Source of the DNA: Legionella_A sp963772805
GTDB lineage: Bacteria > Pseudomonadota > Gammaproteobacteria > Legionellales > Legionellaceae
Direction of reading: 5' to 3'
Length of the DNA: 64,000 nucleotides
Assembly (NCBI GenBank): GCA_963772805.1
Contig: CAVYYU010000008.1
Location: forward strand, 1,054,001-1,118,000
The notes below the pieces were generated by a model that had not been told where the DNA came from, searched no databases, and saw nothing but the letters and a program-made list of their open reading frames with translations. Made by a program: the position numbers and the translations under genes. Positions 28,032-36,429 of this stretch are shown one piece after another. Numbering within the stretch: position 1 is the stretch's first letter; the number at the start of each line of letters is the position of its first letter.

Positions 28032-29213
28032 ATGGGGAAGTTATCGATGGAGCTTTACTTAAAAAATTTGTCTAAACGTTACCATGCTGCAGGAAAGCGT
28101 GATAAAGGCATCATCCTGCAAGAATTATGTGAATCGAGTGGCTATCACAAGAAGCATGCTATTCGATTGCTGAATGCTGTCCCAAAGAAGCAGAAACGTA
28201 AAATAAAGACAGGTAGGCCTAGCATATATCCAGAAAATCTTTATCTGGAGCCATTAAAGCGGATTTGGCTATTAAGCGACCAACTTTGTGGAAAACGATT
28301 GAAAATGGCCTTGCCGCTTTGGTTGCCTTATTATGGTGAGGCTTATGGTGCATTAGATCCCGGGGTATATGAGGGTTTATTATCGATGAGCGCTGCAACC
28401 ATCGACCGATTGCTCATCCCATTGCGCGTGAAATATAAACGTTCATACGGTGGCACAAAGCCTGGCAGTATATTAAAAAAACATATTCCAGTAAAAACAA
28501 ATCAGTGGGATGAAGACAGGCCTGGCTATCTAGAAGCGGATACGGTGGCTCACTGTGGGTCATCCCTGAATGGCAGCTTTGTATGGAGTCTAACGATGAC
28601 CGATATAAACTGCGGATGGACTGAGCTTAGAGCCGTTTGGAACAAAGGGGCTACTGGCGTGGTATCGCAGATAAAAGATATTGAAGAGAACTTACCTTTT
28701 CTTATTTTGGGATTTGATTGTGATAATGGCTCTGAATTTCTCAATTGGCATTTAATGCATTATTTTTCGAACGAGGCAGGTGCTCATAGGATCCATTTTA
28801 CTCGTTCTAGGCCTTATCATAGTGATGATAATGCCCATGTTGAGCAAAAAAATTGGACTCATGTAAGGCAATTAATGGGTTATTCTCGCCTTGATAATGA
28901 AGCCCTTGTTGAGTTGATGAATGACCTTTATAAAAATGAAGTGTCCCAAATGAATAATTTTTTTCTTCCCAACTTTAAACTTATTGAAAAACAGAGGGTT
29001 CAAGCCAAAATTATAAGGAAACATAGCAAGCCAGAAACACCTTATCAACGCTTAATTAAGTCAGAACATATCAGTGAGGACAAGAAAAAAGAACTAACAG
29101 AAGCTTACAATCAACTGAACCCGTTTATGCTACAGAAAACGATCCAAAAAAAATTAAAACGAATTTTTTCATTGGTAAATATCAAAACCGATTCAAAAAT
29201 GCGCTATATTTAA
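28032..29213 (+). CDS. DDE integrase-fold transposase of IS-A
   Basis: The 393-residue protein has an N-terminal helix-turn-helix region (KGIILQELCESSGYHKKHAIRLL), a basic linker (KKQKRKIKTGRPS) and an integrase-like catalytic core with candidate acidic triad Asp170 (LEADTVAH), Asp231 (FDCDNGSEF) and Glu271 (DDNAHVEQKN). AAGGGA lies upstream of ATG 28032. The frame is intact from start to stop, so the element may be active. I recognise the general integrase (rve-like) superfamily but cannot name the IS family with certainty. It is not closely similar by eye to either of the other two transposases here. Confidence 0.9.
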   Translation: MGKLSMELYLKNLSKRYHAAGKRDKGIILQELCESSGYHKKHAIRLLNAVPKKQKRKIKTGRPSIYPENLYLEPLKRIWLLSDQLCGKRLKMALPLWLPYYGEAYGALDPGVYEGLLSMSAATIDRLLIPLRVKYKRSYGGTKPGSILKKHIPVKTNQWDEDRPGYLEADTVAHCGSSLNGSFVWSLTMTDINCGWTELRAVWNKGATGVVSQIKDIEENLPFLILGFDCDNGSEFLNWHLMHYFSNEAGAHRIHFTRSRPYHSDDNAHVEQKNWTHVRQLMGYSRLDNEALVELMNDLYKNEVSQMNNFFLPNFKLIEKQRVQAKIIRKHSKPETPYQRLIKSEHISEDKKKELTEAYNQLNPFMLQKTIQKKLKRIFSLVNIKTDSKMRYI

Positions 29214-29216
29214 ACA

Positions 29217-29310
29217 TACGGTGCAGCCGGGGACGGCGATGACCGTGAGGATATAAACGAAGGGGCCTCATTACCGGCCCCTTCACCCCGCTAGGATATT
29301 TATAGAGGAT
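29217..29310 (+). other. IS-shared structured module, copy 1 (in IS-A)
   Basis: Motif 1 (29217-29247, 31 nt) starts 4 nt after the transposase stop: TACGG pairs with CCGTG, and the enclosed CAGCCGGGGACGGC forms a GCCG/CGGC stem with a GGGA (GNRA-type) loop. Motif 2 follows: GGGGCC (29262-29267) pairs with GGCCCC (29276-29281), then CACCCC and GGATATTT (29294-29301). The same two motifs occur in the IS3 and IS1202-like elements. No open frame crosses it, so a structured RNA or DNA role is suspected. Confidence 0.7.
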
Positions 29311-29332
29311 ATTTATGTTAATCAAGTCTCAG

Positions 29333-29396
29333 TTCGGTAACATGAGTTATGAGGCAACGAAAAGACCCTTGGGTAACATTTACTTATGAGGCAACT
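29333..29396 (-). repeat. IS-A right end, two tandem repeat units
   Basis: Inner unit 29333-29358 and outer unit 29371-29396, the inverted counterparts of the left-end units, with 38 bp between corresponding ends instead of 46. Read on the minus strand they give AGTTGCCTCATAAG and GTTGCCTCATAACTCATG. Confidence 0.8.
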
Positions 29397-29427
29397 GGCT
29401 TATTCATCAAGAGTATAAACAGCAATA

Positions 29428-29877
29428 CTAACTAATTACACGCCAAGAACCATCTGCTTGACGGCAAGCTTTACCATATATCTGTTGAGTCTTACCACCG
29501 ATATTGGCATTGGTCGTGTATTCGCGGCATGGTTGTTCATTACTATAATAGGTACGAGTAGGCCTTACTGTGTACTGATTACCATTATCTGGGTTTTTCC
29601 AGCTTACACCACGTCCGATTGGCGCAGTTTCCAATGCATGTTGCATTTCCATTCTGTCTTGGCGATCCATGTATTGGCCAATTTTTCCGCCTAGAAACGC
29701 ACCCAGCAATACCCCACCTGCAGTCGCGGCTACTTTGCCAGAACCACCGCCAAATTGACTACCAAGCAGGCCACCAACTACGCCGCCTGTTATCGTGCCC
29801 ACGCCTTCGTTGTTAACTTCCGCACAACCAGCCAAGAAAACTGACATTGATAGCGTTGCCACTAATAATTTTTTCAT
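29428..29877 (-). CDS. Glycine-zipper outer-membrane lipoprotein (17-kDa antigen / SlyB-like)
   Basis: A 149-residue lipoprotein. The start is ATG 29877, which begins MKKLLVATLSMSVFLAGC, a signal peptide with lipobox LAGC, preceded by GAGG; the frame is open further upstream but that would bury the signal. The middle is a glycine-zipper 2TM region (GTITGGVVGGLLGSQFGGGS and GGVLLGAFLGGKIG), and the C-terminal part reads GRGVSWKNPDNGNQYTVRPTRTY...CREYTTNANIGGKTQQIYGKACRQADGSWRV, the surface-antigen repeat of the Rickettsia 17-kDa family. It likely sits in the outer membrane. Role unknown. Confidence 0.88.
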   Translation of the reverse strand: MKKLLVATLSMSVFLAGCAEVNNEGVGTITGGVVGGLLGSQFGGGSGKVAATAGGVLLGAFLGGKIGQYMDRQDRMEMQHALETAPIGRGVSWKNPDNGNQYTVRPTRTYYSNEQPCREYTTNANIGGKTQQIYGKACRQADGSWRVIS

Positions 29878-30120
29878 TTGCCTCACCTGTGTAATTGTTT
29901 GTAAAAGCGATGCACATTCTATCACCAAGGATAGATATTATCCACAGCAGCCTGGAATCGAATTAATACGATCAACTCGATGAATAGTTAGGAGCGATTC
30001 CACAGAATTATTATTGTTAGTATTAATTTGATAGCGTATAGCTCTTGAAAAAAATCAATAGCTCGAATATGTCATTAAAAAAAATTTTACATATCCCTCA
30101 CTGAAAACACATAAGTAAAT

Positions 30121-31203
30121 CTAATTCTGCCGGACGCGGGGGGACAGCTGGCAGAGTAGCTCATAAGGAATTGTACCTGCGGCTCTCGCAATCGTCTCTA
30201 CAGGTATGTGTTGCCCCCACAACTCCACCAAGTCACCTGCTTTCACGCCGGGGCAACCTGTCAGATTAATGGTAAGCATATCCATAGAAACACGGCCAAC
30301 AATTGGCGCAATAACTCCATTCACCCACGTTGGTGTTTGTGGTGCAAGATGGCGTGGATAGCCATCGCCATAACCTACGGGAACAACGCCAATAATGGAG
30401 GGCTTATCACTAGACCAAGTACCACCATAACCAATGTGGGTATTGGCTGCACAATAATGAACCGCACTGATGGCAGACACAAAATGCATGACTGGTCGCA
30501 AACCCAAAGCCCTTCCCTCTTGATCGGCAAAAGGCGAAACCCCATAGAGCATAATGCCTGGGCGTACCACATCTGCATGCGTATCGACTAACGCCAGAAT
30601 AGCCGCCGAATTGGCGATGCTGCGGGTATAGGTAAAATTACCACTCGGCAGTGAAAGCTTATTAAATTGTTCTAGTTGTGCTTGGTTGCCGCTATTTTCA
30701 GGCTCATCAGCACACGCCAAATGAGTCATTAGCCCAATATTTTTATCGACCCAAGGACAATTAAGCAACGCGCTAACAACGTCATATGTTTCGGCGACAT
30801 CAAAGCCCAGACGATTCATACCAGTATTAACTTTTACCCAAACCTTGATTGGCGTTGACAAGGGAGTAGCCAGTAACCATTCCAATTGTCTCGTCTGATG
30901 AAGAACACATTGCAAATTCAGGCTTACTGCCACTTTCAATTCTTCAGGCCCAAAAACACCCTGAAAAAGAATGCAATCGCCATTACCACCCAAACGACGC
31001 AACGTAATTGCCTCTTCAAGCGACGCAACACCAAAGGCATCCACATGACCATCTAATACAGGTAGCACAGATGACAAGCCACAACCGTAGGCGTTTGCTT
31101 TGACCATGGCGATGATTTTTTTGTCTGGTGCGCATTGCCTAATGCGTTGCACATTGTGTAATAGTGCCGTGGCATCTATAAAAACACGGGTCGGCCTTGT
31201 CAC
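30121..31203 (-). CDS. alr: Alanine racemase
   Basis: Alr interconverts L- and D-alanine with PLP, supplying D-Ala for peptidoglycan. The 360-residue protein has the PLP lysine in AMVKANAYGCG (Lys35), VKVNTGMNRLGF, SIANSAAIL, RPGIMLYGVSP, the catalytic Tyr region in HIGYGGTW and RVSMDMLTINL. Its ATG begins directly after the dnaB stop. The 242-bp gap upstream of the lipoprotein gene (29878-30120) shows no gene; it contains one DnaA-box match at 29938-29946. Confidence 0.97.
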   Translation of the reverse strand: MTRPTRVFIDATALLHNVQRIRQCAPDKKIIAMVKANAYGCGLSSVLPVLDGHVDAFGVASLEEAITLRRLGGNGDCILFQGVFGPEELKVAVSLNLQCVLHQTRQLEWLLATPLSTPIKVWVKVNTGMNRLGFDVAETYDVVSALLNCPWVDKNIGLMTHLACADEPENSGNQAQLEQFNKLSLPSGNFTYTRSIANSAAILALVDTHADVVRPGIMLYGVSPFADQEGRALGLRPVMHFVSAISAVHYCAANTHIGYGGTWSSDKPSIIGVVPVGYGDGYPRHLAPQTPTWVNGVIAPIVGRVSMDMLTINLTGCPGVKAGDLVELWGQHIPVETIARAAGTIPYELLCQLSPRVRQN

Positions 31204-32604
31204 TTAATCTGCCCCTTGATAGCCGCTAAATGCCAAATCTTCAAAACGGGTATACTTACCCAAAAAGGCGACACGCACTTTACCAATCGGGCCATTACGT
31301 TGTTTGGCTATGATAATTTCAGCCGTTCCTTTGTCTGGACTGTCTTCGCTATACACTTCATCACGATAGATAAAGCAGATCAAATCAGCATCCTGCTCGA
31401 TAGCACCAGATTCCCGCAAGTCAGACATTACAGGCCGCTTATCAGCTCGCTGCTCCAAGCTTCGGTTTAACTGAGATAATGCTATCACCGGCACACTCAA
31501 TTCTTTAGCCAGCGCTTTTAAACTCCGTGAAATTTCTGAAATCTCACCCGTGCGATTCTCCGCCTTAAAACCAGGAACTTTCATCAGCTGTAAATAGTCG
31601 ACTACAATTAGTCCCAACTGACCATGCTCTTTCATCAACCGCCGTGCACGTGCACGCATTTCCGATGGACTTAACGACGGCGTGTCATCGATAAACAAAG
31701 AAGCCTCGGATAACATGTGAACAGCTGATGTGACGCGTGGCCAATCATCATCATCCAATTTACCGGTACGAATACGATGCTGATCGATACGCCCCAGAGA
31801 TGACATCATCCGCATGGCCAACGAGTCGGAGGGCATTTCCATCGAAAACACTAAAACGGGCCTGCCCGATTTAATGGCTGCATGTTCTGCCATGTTCATC
31901 GCCAAAGCAGTTTTACCCATGGATGGACGACCGGCGACAATCACTAGGTCTGAGGGCTGCAAACCAGACGTCATCTTGTCCAGATCACTAAGTCCCGTGG
32001 GAAGGCCTGTAATTGAATCACCACTATGATACAAGGCATCAATTTTCTCCACCGCTCTAACCAGAATTGACTTGATCATTTCCGGCCCGCCCTCTCCGCC
32101 GGTTTGCTCAGCGATAGCAAACACCTTGGTTTCAGCAAAGTCCAGCAACTCAGGCACTTCTCGACCACCAGGATTATAAGCTGAGTCAGCAATTGCACTA
32201 GCAACTGCAATCAACTGGCGTTGCACGGACTTTTCACGCACGATATCAGCGTATGCAGAAACGTTAGCAACACTAGGCGTGTTATTTGCCAACTCAAATA
32301 GATAGGCTTCACCACCCGCCTCATCAAGCTCATCAACCGACTTTAAGTTATCAAGCAGAGTCACTACATCAAAAGGTTGACCTCTCCTTGAAAGCTCCAC
32401 AACGGCGCGAAATAAAACGCGATGTTCAGTCCGATAAAAATCAGCTTCACATAACTTGGTGCTGACTTTATCCCATGCCTGGTTCTCAAGCATCAAACCA
32501 CCAATAATAGCCTGCTCCGCCTCAACGGAATGTGGCGGGCGCTTCAATGGGTCAGTTGATTTTTTGGGTTCCGCTGTTTTTTTACGTGTGGGCAGATCTA
32601 ACAT
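31204..32604 (-). CDS. dnaB: Replicative DNA helicase
   Basis: DnaB is the hexameric 5'-3' helicase of the replisome. The 466-residue protein has the N-terminal domain (PPHSVEAEQAIIGGLMLENQAWD), the linker, and the RecA-like domain with Walker A GRPSMGKTALAMN near residue 223, IDDTPSLSPSEMRARARRL, LIVVDYLQLM, SQLNRSLEQRADKRP and DLRESGAIEQDADLI. No intein is present. It precedes alr with no gap, the standard gammaproteobacterial pair. Confidence 0.98.
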   Translation of the reverse strand: MLDLPTRKKTAEPKKSTDPLKRPPHSVEAEQAIIGGLMLENQAWDKVSTKLCEADFYRTEHRVLFRAVVELSRRGQPFDVVTLLDNLKSVDELDEAGGEAYLFELANNTPSVANVSAYADIVREKSVQRQLIAVASAIADSAYNPGGREVPELLDFAETKVFAIAEQTGGEGGPEMIKSILVRAVEKIDALYHSGDSITGLPTGLSDLDKMTSGLQPSDLVIVAGRPSMGKTALAMNMAEHAAIKSGRPVLVFSMEMPSDSLAMRMMSSLGRIDQHRIRTGKLDDDDWPRVTSAVHMLSEASLFIDDTPSLSPSEMRARARRLMKEHGQLGLIVVDYLQLMKVPGFKAENRTGEISEISRSLKALAKELSVPVIALSQLNRSLEQRADKRPVMSDLRESGAIEQDADLICFIYRDEVYSEDSPDKGTAEIIIAKQRNGPIGKVRVAFLGKYTRFEDLAFSGYQGAD

Positions 32605-32812
32605 AAATTTTAACTGGAAAGATTATCAGGATAGTATTGTAATGCCGAATGAGGAAAAAGTAACGTTATCTATATTTCATGACTTATAATTGACCATTAA
32701 ACACAAAGTAAATATTATGGCCATAATTAGCGGAAAAGCCTTTGCGAAGAAAAATGTAGTATAACTACTTGAATATGATTCTGCGAAACGGATGCACTAA
32801 GAGATTCCCAAC

Positions 32813-33400
32813 ATGCCCAAAAGAAAGTTTGATGAAATTAAATCTTCGGCAGATACACTTTGTGCCGAATTAGATACGCTAATAATAAACAGCTCTCAAG
32901 TAGAGATCGATCTTGGCCAAATATGCACATTTAATCAACCAGAAAAAGCCGATCTCATTATTGAAAAAATAAGTGAATTAATGGATATAAATAACACGAT
33001 TGAAATATTATCACTCCAATTCATGTATATAAATAAACGAGCGTGTCGTCAATTAATTGTTTATGCGGATAAGGAAAGTGGCGCTATTAAAATTAAATTA
33101 ATTAATCAAGATAATTATTCTTATCATGGCGAATTTTCAGTGCCCGGCTTTATTGAAATAGATGCAGAATGCAATTTAGAAACCAACGAACCCATTTTAA
33201 GCAAAGATATTGCTGTTTTTGACCGCTCAAAAGTACATCAAGAAAGAAGGTTTGCTTTTTTGCGAGGCGACCACCCTAAAAACAAAGAAAGCAAAGCGTG
33301 CTTCTTGCATCACTCATTTTTTAATAACCCGCTATCTGACCTTAAACTGGCTGAGAACATTTTCAGCTTTATGGAACCCACTTTTTATCAGAAAAAATAA
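32813..33400 (+). CDS. Hypothetical protein with basic N-terminal motif, effector-like
   Basis: I do not recognise this 195-residue protein. It is AT-rich compared with its dnaB neighbour. The N-terminus MPKRKFDEIKSSADTL has a short basic cluster (PKRK) and resembles that of the Fic protein at 38.2-39.5 kb (KRKINDISSDALTQTL). The remainder mixes beta and alpha predictions (YINKRACRQLIVYADKES, YHGEFSVPGFIEID), with no signal peptide or membrane span. Arginine- and histidine-rich segments occur near residues 142-170. It precedes the ArsC-like gene by 14 bp, so the two may share a transcript. A host-directed protein is conceivable but unproven. Confidence 0.65.
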   Translation: MPKRKFDEIKSSADTLCAELDTLIINSSQVEIDLGQICTFNQPEKADLIIEKISELMDINNTIEILSLQFMYINKRACRQLIVYADKESGAIKIKLINQDNYSYHGEFSVPGFIEIDAECNLETNEPILSKDIAVFDRSKVHQERRFAFLRGDHPKNKESKACFLHHSFFNNPLSDLKLAENIFSFMEPTFYQKK

Positions 33401-33414
33401 CGGACAAAAATGCC

Positions 33415-33768
33415 ATGCAAAAATACACCATATATCATAACCCATTGTGTTCTAAATCAAGGGCCACATTGGATATTCTTAAAAGCCATGGTATCGAACC
33501 AATCATTATCGAATACATTAAAAAACCACTTAATATAGAACAGCTAAAATCCTTGCGCGTGCACTTTTCATTGAAGGATTTTATTCGCACGAATGATGCC
33601 GTATTTAAAGATCTTGGTTTATCACTTGAAGATGAGAATAGCCTTTTACGTGCGATGACAATAGAACCAAAATTGATGCAACGCCCCATAGTCACCTATA
33701 AAAATAGAGCCATCATTGGGCGTCCTCCAGAAAACGTTTTGAGCCTACTTGCCGATCAGCTACTTTAA
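33415..33768 (+). CDS. ArsC/YfgD-family thioredoxin-fold reductase
   Basis: A 117-residue protein of the glutaredoxin-dependent arsenate reductase family. It starts YTIYHNPLCSKSRATLDIL with the catalytic Cys12 in HNPLCSKSR, followed by the IEYIKKPL pattern, and ends with LMQRPIVTYKNRAIIGRPPENVL, which has the RPI/GRP substrate segments of ArsC. There are no arsB/arsR genes nearby, so a YfgD-like general role is as likely as arsenate resistance. It lies immediately before the IS3 element. Confidence 0.9.
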   Translation: MQKYTIYHNPLCSKSRATLDILKSHGIEPIIIEYIKKPLNIEQLKSLRVHFSLKDFIRTNDAVFKDLGLSLEDENSLLRAMTIEPKLMQRPIVTYKNRAIIGRPPENVLSLLADQLL

Positions 33769-33884
33769 AATACGATAGTAGGGGCTTTAAGAAGAAAATC
33801 ACCCCTTATAGTGGGTCAAGAAATTCAGACCACTAAAGCAGGGTAATTAAGATATAATCCTCGCTCATAAACAAGGTTACAATA

Positions 33885-34178
33885 ATGAGCGAAAAGCGTA
33901 AAAAATACACTCCAGCAGAAAAGGCGAAAATTGCGCTGGAGGCGATTAAAGCCGAACTAACATTAGCACAAATTAGCTCAAAATATGGAGCCCATGCGAC
34001 TCAAATTAATGCATGGAAAAAACAAGCGTTGGCGCTGTTTCCGGATTTATTTAGTGATAAGAACAAATCGGAGACTACTGATTATGAAAACCAACTTGGT
34101 GAATTATATGAACAAATTGGCCGTTTAAAAGTAGAAAATGATTTTCTAAAAAAAAAGTCTGAGGTGTTCAGTGGATGA
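33885..34178 (+). CDS. IS3-family transposase OrfA (helix-turn-helix)
   Basis: The 97-residue OrfA has the IS3 N-terminal DNA-binding region KRKKYTPAEKAKIALEAIK...LTLAQISSKYGAHATQINAWKKQAL and a C-terminal leucine zipper (QLGELYEQIGRLKVENDFLKKK). Its 3' end contains a run of nine A at 34148-34156. The orfB frame is open only from 34150 onwards, inside this run, so slippage there would yield an OrfAB fusion. orfA and orfB overlap by 8 bp. A TATAAT at 33853-33858 may be its -10 box. Confidence 0.93.
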   Translation: MSEKRKKYTPAEKAKIALEAIKAELTLAQISSKYGAHATQINAWKKQALALFPDLFSDKNKSETTDYENQLGELYEQIGRLKVENDFLKKKSEVFSG

Positions 34179-35007
34179 TCGACTCGGCTGGATTGAAACC
34201 CGTCATCCCTTGTTATCGGTGCGCCAACAGTGCGAAATACTGGATCTAAGCCGTTCCAGTGTTTATTATGCACCACGGCCCAAAGTGTTCAGCGATGAGC
34301 AGCTGGCATTGCTACGCTTGGTCGATGAAATTTACACGAAATACCCGTTTTTTGGTACAAGGCAAATGAGCGATTATATTTCCTTGCATAATCAGCCATG
34401 TAAACGCCATGAGACACGATGGGCCTACGAGCACATGGGGTTACACTCACTTGCACCAGGCCCGCATACGAGTAAACCGCACCCGGAGCATAAGGTATAT
34501 CCATATCTGTTACATGACGTCGAGATTGTACGACCATGTCAGGTTTTCAGCACGGATATAACCTACATTCGGCTGAAACACGGGTTTGTGTATTTAATCG
34601 CCGTCATAGACTGGTACAGCCGTTTTGTGCTGGATTGGCAGCTCAGCATCAATATGGAGGCTGATTTTTGTGTGGAAACGCTTGAGCGAGTATTGGCTCA
34701 CTCACGTTGTGATATATTTAACACCGATCAGGGGTCGCAGTTTACAAGCAAGGATTTCACTGATGTTCTTAAAAAGCATCAGATTGATATCAGCATGGAC
34801 GGTAAAGGCCGCTGGGCAGACAATATTTTTGTTGAACGTCTATGGCGCTCAACAAAGTATGAATGCATATACCTACAGGAGTGGGAAAACGTAGTCTCAG
34901 TAAGGGATGCGATAAGAGAATACTACCGTTTTTATAATTACGAAAGACCGCACCAAAGTCTTAACGGGCGAACACCCAGCGAGATTCATAGAAAAATATT
35001 ACACTAA
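34171..35007 (+). CDS. IS3-family transposase OrfB (DDE catalytic subunit)
   Basis: The 278-residue catalytic part begins at GTG 34171 or is produced as a fusion by slippage on the upstream A9 run. It contains the HTH_21 segment (LLSVRQQCEILDLSRSSVYY) and the rve core with Asp129 (FSTDITYIRL), Asp186 (IFNTDQGSQFTS) and Glu222 (ADNIFVERLWRSTKYE), then YNYERPHQSLNGRTPSE, typical of IS3. The frame is complete. Confidence 0.95.
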   Translation: MDDRLGWIETRHPLLSVRQQCEILDLSRSSVYYAPRPKVFSDEQLALLRLVDEIYTKYPFFGTRQMSDYISLHNQPCKRHETRWAYEHMGLHSLAPGPHTSKPHPEHKVYPYLLHDVEIVRPCQVFSTDITYIRLKHGFVYLIAVIDWYSRFVLDWQLSINMEADFCVETLERVLAHSRCDIFNTDQGSQFTSKDFTDVLKKHQIDISMDGKGRWADNIFVERLWRSTKYECIYLQEWENVVSVRDAIREYYRFYNYERPHQSLNGRTPSEIHRKILH

Positions 35008-35037
35008 ATGGTGCGCTATCGCGCCGTTGTGTGTAAT

Positions 35038-35160
35038 GGGGCTCTGCCCCAAACCCCAGGATATTTGAAGACGTGATTCGAATAAACAGGGTGTAGGATT
35101 CGGGCAACAAAAGCTGCCCGGAATCACGTCACGGTCATCGCCGTCCCCGGCTGTGCCGTG
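35038..35160. other. IS-shared structured module, copy 2 (in IS3), with motif 1 inverted
   Basis: Motif 2 comes first on the plus strand: GGGGC (35038-35042), loop TCT, GCCCC (35046-35050), then AAACCCCAGGATATTT (35051-35066). Motif 1 lies on the minus strand at 35130-35160: CACGG pairs with CCGTG around the same CAGCCGGGGACGGC core, 31 nt as in the other copies. Between them CGTGATTC/GAATCACG and CGGGCA/TGCCCG form nested stems. Just after the orfB stop, GGTGCG-CTAT-CGCGCC forms a further hairpin. The order and orientation differ from copies 1 and 3. Confidence 0.7.
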
Positions 35161-35341
35161 GCTTAATGATAATAGAAATTGAGCGAGAAATTATATCTTA
35201 ACTTTTTGTTAAAATGGTCTAGATTTTGCGCCCGCTATACCTTGCGAACACTACTTCTTGCCCTTAACGAGAAAATTCACGCGCATGCGTCGTATCACCA
35301 AAGGATTACTCCTTCACTTAAATAATTTCGCCCTTTTTATT

Positions 35342-36196
35342 TTATAATTGTCTAGACAAAGCGCGATTACCGCCTTTTTTTTTGGCTGCATACATCAATT
35401 TATCAGCAATCGCACATAATTCTGAAACTGAATAGGATGGTGATATACAGGTTAAAATACCTGCGCTGTGGGTAATAGGCCATTGATTACCTTCCAACAA
35501 ACACACAAGATTATGCTGGATTTTCTTAAAAATCTTTTTAGCCGCTAATTTTCCTGTTTCAGGAAGTAATAAAATAAATTCATCGCCCCCTATCCGGCTG
35601 ATACTATCTGTTTTACGCAAAATTGCTTTAAAGCCCTCAACCACAAGCACTAATGCTTGGTCGCCAACATGATGACCAAATTGGTCGTTTATTTTTTTAA
35701 AATGATCAATATCGATGAATATTAGCGTAAATTCACGCTCATAACGTTCAAGCCGGTCTATTTCAACCTGTAATATCTCATTTAAAGCGACAGAATTCAT
35801 AGTCCCAGTTAATGCATCAGTCCTTGAGTAATGGTGTTCCAAGTCAAGTCTTGATTTTAAAGAAGAAACCAAAAGCGCCATTATGATAAAAATACCCAAT
35901 CTTACTCCAGCATTCCAAATATATAACTCCCAATGCGAGTAAATATGGCCCCCCTCAAAGTCAGCAAAAAACCAGCCTGCAGCGCAGATTAGTGAAAAAA
36001 TTAAACCAGGAACTCTACCCAGATACCATGAGACCAACGACACCGGCGCAAGATAAAACAATGAAAACCCCATCTCATACCCCGTGATGGTGTCTAGAAA
36101 AATGATAAGAACGACCATCCCCAAAGCTAACGCATACAACCCAAGGCGGTTGATCGCACCTAACTGCATCAGGCTTGCCATATAGCGATTCATCAT
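35342..36196 (-). CDS. Membrane-bound diguanylate cyclase (GGDEF)
   Basis: The 284-residue protein has an N-terminal membrane region with about four or five helices (roughly residues 15-115) and a C-terminal GGDEF domain: RTDALTGTMNS, IFIDIDHFKKINDQFGHHVGDQAL and the active-site RIGGDEFILLLPE. The intact GGDEF signature indicates synthesis of cyclic di-GMP. I see no inhibitory RxxD site five residues before the motif. It sits between the IS3 and IS1202-like elements, without c-di-GMP partners nearby. Cyclic di-GMP commonly controls pili and attachment, which would fit the pil genes in this window, but that link is inference. Confidence 0.92.
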   Translation of the reverse strand: MMNRYMASLMQLGAINRLGLYALALGMVVLIIFLDTITGYEMGFSLFYLAPVSLVSWYLGRVPGLIFSLICAAGWFFADFEGGHIYSHWELYIWNAGVRLGIFIIMALLVSSLKSRLDLEHHYSRTDALTGTMNSVALNEILQVEIDRLERYEREFTLIFIDIDHFKKINDQFGHHVGDQALVLVVEGFKAILRKTDSISRIGGDEFILLLPETGKLAAKKIFKKIQHNLVCLLEGNQWPITHSAGILTCISPSYSVSELCAIADKLMYAAKKKGGNRALSRQL

Positions 36197-36308
36197 ATAA
36201 TTCCAGTAACTTGGGTGTCGGGAACAGCATTACATAAGAGCGTGTTTTAACGCCCTCTGCCATGAGACCTGTTTGTTTGATTATAGACTAGGCTTTGTTT
36301 CTTGGCTG

Positions 36309-36324
36309 TTAATCAGCATGCAAA
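36309..36324 (+). repeat. Left copy of 16-bp direct repeat flanking IS-C
   Basis: TTAATCAGCATGCAAA, repeated exactly at 37982-37997. The two copies bracket the IS1202-like element exactly and are read as its target-site duplication. Confidence 0.85.
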
Positions 36325-36429
36325 TGTAGCGGCAATTTAGAAATGTCCCCTTTGGGCAAAATAGAAATGTCCCCTTTTGGTCTCGGTGAATCTAGTCTTT
36401 AAGTAGGCAAATATCATCGAGGACGGAAA

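Larger units (their letters stand above)
27933..29396 (+). mobile_element. Insertion sequence IS-A with two-tier terminal repeats
   Basis: A 1.46-kb element. Both ends carry two copies of a related 25-bp unit: outer AGTTGCCTCA..A(G)..AATGTTACC and inner GTTGCCTCATAAC then ATGTTACCGA, at 27933-27957 and 27979-28004 on the left and inverted at 29371-29396 and 29333-29358 on the right. It contains one transposase gene and a 3' non-coding region bearing the module shared with the other two elements. GCTTA stands at 27926-27930 and 29398-29402, a candidate 5-bp target duplication if the ends include one or two more bases. It lies between a CBS gene and a lipoprotein gene and breaks no recognisable gene. 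Confidence 0.85.
33809..35237 (+). mobile_element. IS3-family insertion sequence with extended 3' non-coding region
   Basis: About 1.43 kb. The left end TAGTGGGTCAAGAAATTCAG (33809 on) and the right end read on the minus strand (TAGCGGGCGCAAAATC from 35237) are imperfect inverted repeats; they also share TTAAGATATAAT 36-50 bp inside each end. It carries overlapping orfA and orfB. IS3 elements normally stop shortly after orfB; here 180 bp lie between the orfB stop (35007) and the inner right repeat, and they hold the shared module in rearranged form. No clear target duplication was found. The remaining 104 bp up to the diguanylate cyclase gene (35238-35341) show nothing. Confidence 0.85.

Noticed and set aside
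29217..29247. Shared IS motif 1 as group II intron domain V
   Set aside because: It contains AGCCG and a GNRA-type loop, but lacks the usual 34-nt layout with a long upper stem and two-base bulge, and no intron-encoded reverse transcriptase is present.
33885..35007. Broken IS3 transposase because of two frames
   Set aside because: Two overlapping frames with an A-run are the normal IS3 design; both parts are intact.
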